A stretch of 6,141 nt of DNA, taken from the NCBI GenBank assembly GCA_035369845.1, contig DAOOVD010000086.1, positions 1 through 6,141 on the forward strand. The letters run 5' to 3'. The stretch comes from DAOOVD01 sp035369845. GTDB taxonomy: Bacteria; Bacillota; Desulfotomaculia; Desulfotomaculales; Pelotomaculaceae. Under the pieces are notes generated by a model. That model was not told where the DNA came from. It was given only the letters and a program-made list of their open reading frames with translations, and did not search any database. Made by a program: the position numbers and the translations under genes. Numbering within the stretch: the stretch's first letter is position 1; each line of letters starts with the position of its first letter. Positions 1 through 4,532 of this stretch are shown here, one piece after another.

Positions 1-65
1 CTCAGGGGATAGAGCACCGGCCTCCGGAGCCGGGTGCGCAGGTTCGATTCCTGCCAGGCGCACCA
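1..65 (+). tRNA. tRNA-Arg (anticodon CCG), 5' end cut by window edge
   Basis: The window opens in the D arm (CTC/GAGC stem, AGGGGATA loop). The anticodon stem is CCGGC/GCCGG at 17-21 and 29-33 around the loop CTCCGGA, giving anticodon CCG at 24-26, which reads the arginine codon CGG. The T arm is GCAGG-TTCGATT-CCTGC, followed by the acceptor strand CAGGCGC, discriminator A at 62 and an encoded CCA at 63-65. About ten 5' bases (acceptor strand and the first D-stem base) lie outside the window. The phage-like genes directly downstream make its 3' end a candidate integration site, but no second copy of the tRNA end is visible here. Confidence 0.95.
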
Positions 66-141
66 GCATTGATTTCCCGGCACTTTCTACTTATTAGAAT
101 ACCCCAAAAAAGGGGGAGTCCGGGTGTGTTAAACCACCATC

Positions 142-172
142 AGGAGCAGTCAGACCTGCTCTTTATTTTTTG
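142..172 (+). terminator. Rho-independent terminator downstream of tRNA-Arg
   Basis: The stem AGGAGCAG (142-149) pairs with CTGCTCTT (156-163) through one G-U pair, with a six-base loop TCAGAC, and is followed by the T-rich tail TTATTTTTTG. It is oriented to end rightward transcription from the tRNA. The stop codon of the leftward ImmA gene falls inside the loop, and on the minus strand no T-run follows, so it would not end that gene. Confidence 0.6.
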
Positions 173-581
173 TAAATATCGATATTAACTTGTCCACTTT
201 CCCGGCGGCAAGTTCCTTTATGACCGGTTCATACTGGGTTAGTTTCTCGCCCAGCCGCAGGGCGTAGGCAAACATATTGGCCTGGTATTCGTGTTTGCCG
301 TAAAAAAACGTATGGTCTAAGATGAACATAAAGCTGTTTCCCTTTGGGTGCAGGGCAAAATGCCCCAGTTCGTGGGCGATAACCAGCATTTGCGCCTCTT
401 CCGGCAGGTCAGCCTGTACGCCGATGATTTTATATTCGCCCAGGCTAACCGCCAGGCCGCAAATGCGGGACATGGGTACGTATAGCACAGTGATACCCAT
501 TTCCCGCGCAATACATACCGGGTCACGGGTGGCATATTCTCTGGCCAGTTTCTCCGCTATTTTGGTGTAATATGCTGGCAT
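150..581 (-). CDS. ImmA/IrrE-family metallopeptidase (DUF955-type)
   Basis: This 143-residue protein is a predicted cytoplasmic zinc metalloprotease. Residues 66-79 hold the family signature around H70-E71-L-G-H74, giving two zinc histidines and the catalytic glutamate. E98 in the segment HEYQANMFA is the expected third ligand, matching the family pattern E-x-x-A-x-x-F-A. Family members such as Bacillus ImmA cleave a neighbouring HTH repressor to switch a mobile element on. No HTH repressor gene lies beside it here, so its target is unknown. It follows the YjzC-family gene with a six-base gap and no clear Shine-Dalgarno, suggesting translation by reinitiation. The length is typical of short stand-alone members, and all key residues are present. 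Confidence 0.85.
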   Translation of the reverse strand: MPAYYTKIAEKLAREYATRDPVCIAREMGITVLYVPMSRICGLAVSLGEYKIIGVQADLPEEAQMLVIAHELGHFALHPKGNSFMFILDHTFFYGKHEYQANMFAYALRLGEKLTQYEPVIKELAAGKVDKLISIFTKNKEQV

Positions 582-587
582 AGGGCA

Positions 588-782
588 TTATTTTTTACCG
601 TGTTTAGTCGGGTCAACTTCCACATATTTAAGGCCAGGTTTGGGAGTTGGCGGCAGGGGTTTTCTTTCGACTACAGCCCTCTCACCGAAAGGAGTTTTGC
701 CGCCTTTTGGCCCTACAATTTCATACTGGCCTGATTCAGGCGCTTTTTGCCCTGGTTTAAGCAGATTATCCTTTTTACCCAT
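588..782 (-). CDS. YjzC-family small protein
   Basis: The product is a 64-residue, Pro/Gly/Lys-rich hydrophilic protein of unknown function. The N-terminal pattern LKPGQKAPESGQYEIVGPKG and the later segment PLPPTPKPGLKYVEVDPTKH match the YjzC family, which is widespread in Bacillota. I see no membrane segment or catalytic motif. I chose the ATG at 782 because AGGAG (795-791) lies eight bases upstream of it; an ATG at 788 is only two bases from that site and would add two residues. It is the first gene of a leftward pair with the ImmA-type protease. This is an uncommon neighbour for a phage-type peptidase, and it may be the chromosomal partner beside which the island genes settled. Confidence 0.75.
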   Translation of the reverse strand: MGKKDNLLKPGQKAPESGQYEIVGPKGGKTPFGERAVVERKPLPPTPKPGLKYVEVDPTKHGKK

Positions 783-808
783 ATTCATTACTCCTTTCCG
801 AAGGTGGT

Positions 809-836
809 GTTATACTTCTTGATGGAAATACCGCAA
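809..836 (-). promoter_or_regulatory. Candidate promoter for the YjzC-ImmA pair
   Basis: On the minus strand a -10-like TATAAC (814-809) sits 16 bases after a weak -35-like TTGCGG (836-831). The predicted start would be near 802, leaving a short leader before the AGGAG. It overlaps the first codons of the divergent rightward gene that starts at 822, because only about 33-40 bases separate the two divergent coding regions. The -35 match is poor. Confidence 0.3.
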
Positions 837-1103
837 ACAATAAAGATTGGCGGAATAAATTATACTGTTAAATTTGACCATCTATTAGGAGCGCAACGGC
901 GCTGTTTTGCTGAACATCATCCTTTCACCCAGGAAATAGTCCTGGCTGAAGGACAGCCTCCGGAACAAGCCGGGGAAAGTTTATTGCACGAAATAATCGA
1001 AGCTATAAATAATCACTGCCAGCTTGGGCTGGAACACCTGCAAATTCAGGTGATGGGGTTTATACTGCACCAAGTCCTGCGAGACAATAAACTGGTATTT
1101 TAG
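822..1103 (+). CDS. Phage-type zincin-like protein with degenerate motif (HEIIE), paralogue A
   Basis: This 93-residue protein resembles small phage or island proteins with a single zinc-peptidase helix. Its layout is an N-terminal beta segment QTIKIGGINYTVKF, a central LLHEIIEAIN helix (H56, E57, E60) and a C-terminal helix ending HQVLRDNKLVF. It has the same length and plan as the next gene, so the two look like a tandem duplication. The second zinc histidine of HExxH is glutamate here, so it is either a non-catalytic partner or a subfamily with altered metal binding. AAGGTGGTG (801-809) lies 12 bases before the ATG at 822. A TTG at 819 is also possible. The stop TAG overlaps the Shine-Dalgarno of the next gene. 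Confidence 0.7.
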   Translation: MEIPQTIKIGGINYTVKFDHLLGAQRRCFAEHHPFTQEIVLAEGQPPEQAGESLLHEIIEAINNHCQLGLEHLQIQVMGFILHQVLRDNKLVF

Positions 1104-1114
1104 GAGTGCTGCCA

Positions 1115-1396
1115 ATGCTTCAAACAGTCAAAATATTAGGTGTGTCCTATAAAATTGAAGAAGTTCCTTGTGTAAGCAAAGAAGTCCTTCGCATGGGGCA
1201 AGTTGACCATATCCGCAAAGTTATTTCAATCGACAGTGCTTTGACCGAACAAGGGAAACAGGTAACGCTGCTGCATGAGATAATACACTGTATATTGCAC
1301 TCCTTGGGATACTATGACGAACACGATAATGAAACCTTTGTTCAGGGACTGGCAAGCACCCTCTATCAAGTGTTGGTTGAAAATAAGTTATTTTGA
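1115..1396 (+). CDS. Phage-type zincin-like metallopeptidase (HEIIH), paralogue B
   Basis: This 93-residue product is a predicted minimal metallopeptidase. TLLHEIIHCIL provides H54, E55 and H58 of an HExxH zinc site, and E73 in NETFVQGLA is a candidate third ligand. The N-terminus QTVKILGVSYKI and the C-terminus YQVLVENKLF align with those of the preceding gene. Translation starts at ATG 1115, eight bases after AGGAG (1102-1106), which itself overlaps the upstream stop codon, so the two genes are transcribed and probably translated together. The substrate is unknown, and I cannot assign it to SprT or ImmA on motif alone. No promoter or terminator specific to the pair is obvious; the following DNA is IS debris. 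Confidence 0.72.
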   Translation: MLQTVKILGVSYKIEEVPCVSKEVLRMGQVDHIRKVISIDSALTEQGKQVTLLHEIIHCILHSLGYYDEHDNETFVQGLASTLYQVLVENKLF

Positions 1397-1425
1397 TATT
1401 TACTCATTTAACTTTTTGTCTCAAA

Positions 1426-1674
1426 TTAAAAGAAGAATTCGCTCCAACTGGCCTCGGATTCACTGTCGCCGAGCATGATGCCTAAAACTTCCCGGTATCC
1501 TTCGGTGTTTATGCCGATGGCGATCATGACGCCCCGGGAGCGGACGCGCCCATCTTCACGAACTTTGAGTACCAAAGCGTCTACCAATATAAAAGGGTAG
1601 CGCATTTCCCGCAAGTCCCGGTTATTCCAAGAAATAACCAGCGGGTCCAGTTTCTTGCATAAGTCTGAGACAGC
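1426..1674 (-). pseudogene. IS256-family transposase fragment
   Basis: About 83 residues of the central catalytic region of an IS256 (Mutator-type) DDE transposase survive. In order they are VSDLCKKLDPLV, WNNRDL, then YPFILVDALVLKVREDGRV, which carries the first catalytic aspartate, then GINTEGYREVLG and GDSESEASWSEF. Intact members are about 400 residues. Upstream (at 1675-1677) the frame meets a stop, with possible shifted remnants LSTK just beyond. Downstream it ends in a stop at 1426 in AT-rich sequence. Neither the N- nor C-terminal domains nor terminal inverted repeats are recognisable, so this is an immobile relic. It lies antiparallel to both neighbouring gene blocks. Confidence 0.85.
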
Positions 1675-1743
1675 TTAGTGGAGAGGTCCTAGAAGTTGGT
1701 GTTTCTGTCTTCGCTAAGAAGCGATCTAAATTACCTTCAAATC

Positions 1744-1752
1744 TGATATAAT
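1744..1752 (+). promoter_or_regulatory. Extended -10 promoter of the Rpn-family gene
   Basis: TGA-TATAAT (1744-1752) is a perfect extended -10 element (TGn plus TATAAT) with no convincing -35, as is normal for this class. Transcription should begin near 1758-1759, leaving about 12 bases before the ATG at 1771 and placing AAGGAG (1762-1767) at the very 5' end of the message. It lies just beyond the IS relic. Confidence 0.55.
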
Positions 1753-1770
1753 TATAACCACAAGGAGTTG

Positions 1771-2631
1771 ATGCCTTTGGCCGAATACGACCTGATCATC
1801 AAAGCCCTTGCAGAGCGGTACATGGATCAGATTGCTTCTTTTGTGCGGGGCTTGCCGGTTGCGGTGGAACAAATCGAGGACAGGAACAAGGAGGCCGCGG
1901 CCGTGCAACGTACATCTGATGCCCTGGTCAAAGTGCGGGAAGGCAGTTATGAGTACCTTATGTTAGTTGAGTTCCAGGCCAGGCCGGACCGGAAAATGGC
2001 CAGGCGGCTTTTGGAGTATACGGCCATACATCACTGCCGGTACGAAAAGCCGGTCTACCCGGTGGTGATCAACCTGACCGGCGGCGGCCGGCAGGGCGAG
2101 CGGTACTTATTTGAGTGTCTTGACCTGACGGTGGTTGACTTCAGCTACCGCCTGATCAACCTGGAGGACGTTGCCGGCCGGGACCTGCTTTACCGGGGAC
2201 CGGTGGGCCTGCTGCCCCTGACCCCGTTGATGCGGCAGGAGGATCCTCCGGAGGCGGTGCTGGAGAAGTGCGCGGAACGTATCGGGCGCGAGGTGGAAGC
2301 TGGGGACGAGAGGTCCGTTTTGTATGTGGCTCTCGCGGCTTTATCATCTTTGAGGTTTTCAAAGGAATTAATTCTAAGAGTGCTGGAGGTGAGCAAGTTG
2401 GAAAATTTACCGCTGTTTGACGGTATCCGGGAAGAGTGGGAAGCCAGGGGTGAATTCAAGGGTAAATTGGAGATGCTTATGGATTTAGTTGAAGCCAGGT
2501 TCGGCCAGATTCCTGATGAATTGAAGAACCGTCTAAAAGCGTTAAAGGATCTTGAGCAGATTAAACAAGCAATGCGAAAAGCCGTAAGCGCGGAGACAAT
2601 AGAAGAATACATGGCGAAGCTTGAGCACTAG
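1771..2631 (+). CDS. Rpn-family recombination-promoting nuclease / PD-(D/E)XK transposase-like protein
   Basis: The protein has 286 residues. The N-terminal half is a PD-(D/E)XK nuclease domain: the acidic residue D50 in RTSDAL, then LMLVEFQARPDRKMARRLLEY with E67 and Q69, where the usual lysine is replaced by glutamine as in Rpn/YhgA-type proteins. The C-terminal third (about 210-286) is helical and charged, containing MDLVEARFGQIPDEL. Family members studied in E. coli are DNA endonucleases that promote RecA-independent recombination, and some act in phage defence. Start: ATG 1771, three bases after AAGGAG; TTG 1768 abuts the site and TTG 1777 is a weaker option. It is a single-gene unit with its own promoter and terminator. 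Inside it lies a strong ribosome site before an in-frame TTG (2398), described separately. Confidence 0.85.
   Translation: MPLAEYDLIIKALAERYMDQIASFVRGLPVAVEQIEDRNKEAAAVQRTSDALVKVREGSYEYLMLVEFQARPDRKMARRLLEYTAIHHCRYEKPVYPVVINLTGGGRQGERYLFECLDLTVVDFSYRLINLEDVAGRDLLYRGPVGLLPLTPLMRQEDPPEAVLEKCAERIGREVEAGDERSVLYVALAALSSLRFSKELILRVLEVSKLENLPLFDGIREEWEARGEFKGKLEMLMDLVEARFGQIPDELKNRLKALKDLEQIKQAMRKAVSAETIEEYMAKLEH
2385..2392 (+). promoter_or_regulatory. Internal Shine-Dalgarno inside the Rpn gene
   Basis: GGAGGTGA (2385-2392) is a near-perfect complement of the 16S rRNA tail. It lies five bases (eight from the GGAGG core) before an in-frame TTG at 2398. It is much stronger than the site serving the full-length start. 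The codons used are Leu-Glu-Val-Ser. An AT-rich patch just upstream holds a loose promoter-like pair, TTGAGG (2350-2355) and TCTAAG (2373-2378), with a 17-base spacer, but its start would fall on the ribosome site. Confidence 0.5.
2398..2631 (+). CDS. Possible nested C-terminal product of the Rpn gene (RpnS-like)
   Basis: Translation from TTG 2398 would give a 77-residue protein equal to residues 210-286 of the nuclease, excluding the catalytic domain. It begins LENLPLFDGIREEWEARG and is a charged helical segment rich in Glu, Lys and Arg. In characterised Rpn loci a short C-terminal product made from an internal start neutralises the full-length nuclease. The same arrangement here is inferred from the ribosome site, the frame and the domain boundary. 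No expression evidence is available, and the internal site could be fortuitous because it encodes ordinary amino acids. Confidence 0.4.
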   Translation: MENLPLFDGIREEWEARGEFKGKLEMLMDLVEARFGQIPDELKNRLKALKDLEQIKQAMRKAVSAETIEEYMAKLEH

Positions 2632-2659
2632 GCCGGGTTGAAAGCCCGGTTTTGTCTTA
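2632..2659 (+). terminator. Rho-independent terminator after the Rpn gene
   Basis: The stem CCGGG (2633-2637) pairs with CCCGG (2645-2649), extended by a G-T pair, with the loop TTGAAAG, and is followed by TTTTGTCTTAT. It starts directly after the stop codon at 2629-2631. Confidence 0.75.
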
Positions 2660-2759
2660 TATTGCAAGTAAAAGCGGCAGGGTAATATCTTTTGCCTTTG
2701 CCGCGAATTTTGCAAGCCTTAAATCGAACAGTATAAAAGGAAATTATGTTAATTAATGG

Positions 2760-2979
2760 TGCTTTTAAGGCAAAGAGGGGGATGAGACTATTAATTATCA
2801 ATTTGTTGAACACGTCTTTCTTTGAACCCCGTTAATTCCGCAATTTTTGCGTGTTTTCCTGTTCCATTTCAGCCACTTTCTGGTTTGCCACTAAGCTTTT
2901 TCACAAAATGCTCCTTTTGTGAACCAAGCCGGTAAAAAAGGACGCAAAAGGCAGGGTATGAAATGCTTTTAAAGGCAAA
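2760..2979. repeat. Imperfect direct repeat pair (TGCTTTTAA(A)GGCAAA)
   Basis: TGCTTTTAAGGCAAAG at 2760-2775 recurs as TGCTTTTAAAGGCAAA at 2964-2979. A second word, GGCAGGGTA, occurs at 2676-2684 and 2950-2958. The copies bracket the possible small minus-strand ORF. They are short and could be remnants of a duplicated spacer. Confidence 0.3.
2791..2904 (-). pseudogene. Possible broken small ORF, unknown product
   Basis: AAAGGAG is followed at a spacing of about six bases by GTG (2904-2902), and the frame runs to TAA at 2791, 37 codons later, with one in-frame TGA at 2871-2869. The end reads KIAELTGFKERRVQQIDN, which looks like real coding sequence and faintly HTH-like. A shifted frame in the middle also looks protein-like (VANQKVAEMEQENTQK), so a compensated double frameshift is an alternative to a single stop. 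The ribosome site and start lie in a hairpin (CACAAAA/TTTTGTG). I do not recognise a family; it may simply be chance. Confidence 0.25.
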
Positions 2980-3024
2980 ATTTTGGTTCGCAAAAGTTTA
3001 AGACTATCAGGAGGAGGATCGACT

Positions 3025-3657
3025 ATGGATAAAATCAAAACGTTTTTCCTTTCAGTGATTTTTTTCTAATGGCAGTAATGCCGGCGATGGCCGACCAGGT
3101 GAACGTATACTGATTTGCATGTCTCAACTACCAGATATAATCACAGTGACAGTATAGTTTTTAGTATTAACCTCAAAAAAGGCAATTTACAGCAACAGTA
3201 TGAGGACGCCAGGTTTATACTGATGCAGACAGTGGACGAGAAGACGGTTGAGGATGTAATAAATTACGCGAGGCAGGCAAGTGTTAGAGATGATAACAAC
3301 CGGCTACCGCCGATAAAAACATTCTATTCGTTAAACAAAATGGCTGTAAGAATAGCTGGTGGAGATGTTTCAGTAACGATTCAAGTTTGGCATACAGAGA
3401 TACCGGCCTTTGCCGGGAAGTTATATGATTCAACAGGCGCATTGGATGATGCTTTGCAAAATTACAGCGGTTAAGTAGTGGAGTACCAGGAGAAAGGGTT
3501 CATCCAGTTGGGGATTTGTACGTCTTGCGATTCTGAAGAAGGCGGCGAGATAATGTCCCTGCGACGAAAAGACATCAAACAAATGCTTGAGAGCGCGGGA
3601 TACCTCAATCCAGGAAGCTCCTTCCTGAGTGGAGCGAAGGGAGGGGCAGCTCACTAA
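3025..3657 (+). pseudogene. Secreted protein of unknown function, broken by two frameshifts and a stop
   Basis: A strong AGGAGGAGG precedes ATG 3025 by seven bases. The first frame reads MDKIKTFFLSVIFF, then stops. One extra T in the seven-T run (3059-3065) would continue it as LMAVMPAMA-DQVNVY, completing a textbook Sec signal peptide with cleavage after AMA. Removing one base near 3111 (TACTGAT) returns to the original frame as DLHVSTTRYNHSD, open to a TAA at 3472-3474. Beyond it the same frame stays open for another 60 codons (VEYQEKGFIQLGICTSCDSE) to a TAA at 3655-3657. Repaired, it is a protein of about 210 residues, exported and soluble. No family was recognised. The alternatives are two assembly errors, or a separate small gene starting at GTG 3478, which has no ribosome site. 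Confidence 0.55.
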
Positions 3658-3844
3658 ATATTATATATGCTGTTAAAGGGAGCAGTTAACTTTCGTAGAA
3701 TATCCATATATAACAGGAAAATAATAGCATATACCAGATAAAACCTTAACAGGCTACAAGGTAGTGAGGAAGCAGGAGCGAAGGCGGCTTGAGAGGCCGG
3801 GTTTCCCGGCCTCCACTGCTGCGGATGAGGGGGGATTTTATTGG
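3658..3844. other. Gap with a long perfect hairpin; no gene recognised
   Basis: The left half is AT-rich with no intact gene. The right half holds GAGGCCGGG (3793-3801) and CCCGGCCTC (3805-3813), a perfect nine-base stem with a TTT loop, inside a looser AGCAG/CTGCT pairing (3771-3775 and 3816-3820). No T-run follows on either strand, so it is not an ordinary intrinsic terminator. A GTG at 3764 opens a frame continuous with the LUD gene but has no useful ribosome site. Confidence 0.4.
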
Positions 3845-4408
3845 GTGAAACCGCTGGAAATACAACAAGCACCCGGGTATAATAGTGCCAGAGGCGAATA
3901 CTGTGGATATGGAAAAAATCAAGGGTCGATAACTCTGAGACAACTTGGTTTGGTGGAAGCATTGGAGAAAAGGGGACATGTTTTATACAACAACTGGCAC
4001 GGCGGCAAAACCGCAGAGGAGAGAAAGAAAACGCTGAAAAGCCAGATGGGTTCGGATGTTTTCCTTACAAGTACGAACGCCGTAACAGTTGACGGCAAAC
4101 TGGTAAATACCGATTTCACCGGGAACCGTGTTGCCTCAATGGTTTTCGGGCCCGAAAAAATCGTCGTGGTGGCCGGTGCAAATAAAATAGTTGCCGATTT
4201 GCAGGCTGCCTTTAACCGCATTAAAAACGAAGCAGCCCCCAAGAACTGTATCAGGCTTGGGTTTTCCACCCCCTGTGCCGGCAACACTCTCTGTGCGAAC
4301 TGCAGCGGACCGCACCGCCTGTGCCGGGTAACCGCCATTATTGAGGTGTCTCCCAAAGGAATTCCCGACTACACCGTAATCATTGTCAGCAAAAACCTTG
4401 GCTACTGA
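3845..4408 (+). CDS. LUD-domain (DUF162, LutC/YkgG-type) protein, N-terminally truncated
   Basis: The last ~160 residues match LUD-domain lactate-utilisation-type proteins: SITLRQLGLVEALEKRGH, DVFLTSTNAVTVDGKLVN, NRVASMVFGPEKIVVVAGAN, then the cysteine group around TPC-x5-C-x2-C-x6-C (C144, C150, C153, C160) and a C-terminus VIIVSKNLGY. Relatives have about 65 more residues before the SIT motif, with a helix and the GIGGS loop. Here that part is replaced by unrelated sequence. GTG 3845 is chosen because a G-rich site (AGGGGGG, 3828-3834) lies ten bases upstream, giving 187 residues; GTG 3764 would give 214. The missing portion makes normal folding doubtful, so this is probably a remnant, although the retained part has no stops or frameshifts. 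Confidence 0.7.
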   Translation: MKPLEIQQAPGYNSARGEYCGYGKNQGSITLRQLGLVEALEKRGHVLYNNWHGGKTAEERKKTLKSQMGSDVFLTSTNAVTVDGKLVNTDFTGNRVASMVFGPEKIVVVAGANKIVADLQAAFNRIKNEAAPKNCIRLGFSTPCAGNTLCANCSGPHRLCRVTAIIEVSPKGIPDYTVIIVSKNLGY

Positions 4409-4532
4409 TGTCGAACGGGTCTGGAGCCGGCTGCCGGGAGTATGGAAGATAGATCATTGCTTCAAATGGTCAGTTGATTTGTTAAGGCGTGTTTGCTGGC
4501 AAGCAGTAATAAGGGACGGGGGGTGAGCGGAC

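Larger units (their letters stand above)
2660..3024. other. Non-coding/decayed gap with hairpins and repeated words
   Basis: No intact gene is visible here. The gap holds a hairpin GCGGCA/TGCCGC (2674-2679 and 2699-2704), a hairpin CACAAAA/TTTTGTG (2902-2908 and 2915-2921) with an outer GCTT/AAGC pairing, a possible broken small ORF on the minus strand, and short direct repeats. At its right end AGGAGGAGG (3009-3017) serves the signal-peptide pseudogene that starts at 3025. Confidence 0.5.

Noticed and set aside
98..116. CCCC-AAAAAA-GGGG hairpin as terminator for the leftward ImmA gene
   Set aside because: The stem is only four base pairs and the minus-strand tail is not a T-run.
2628..2813. 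Minus-strand open frame of 61 codons
   Set aside because: It crosses the Rpn terminator, has no ribosome site and its residues look like AT-rich noise.
2791..2904. In-frame TGA as a selenocysteine codon in the small minus-strand ORF
   Set aside because: No SECIS-like stem-loop or selenoprotein family is apparent; a broken frame is simpler.
2921..2990. Cyclic-di-GMP-I (GEMM) riboswitch-like words such as GGACGCAAAAGGCAGGG ahead of the secreted pseudogene
   Set aside because: The first conserved half with GCAAACC and the GAAA tetraloop is missing on this strand, and the downstream pairing partner is absent. A GGCAAACCAGAAAG match on the other strand is explained by the possible small ORF.
3654..4356. 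Minus-strand open frames opposite the LUD gene
   Set aside because: They lack ribosome sites and recognisable motifs, while the plus strand encodes a clear LUD domain.
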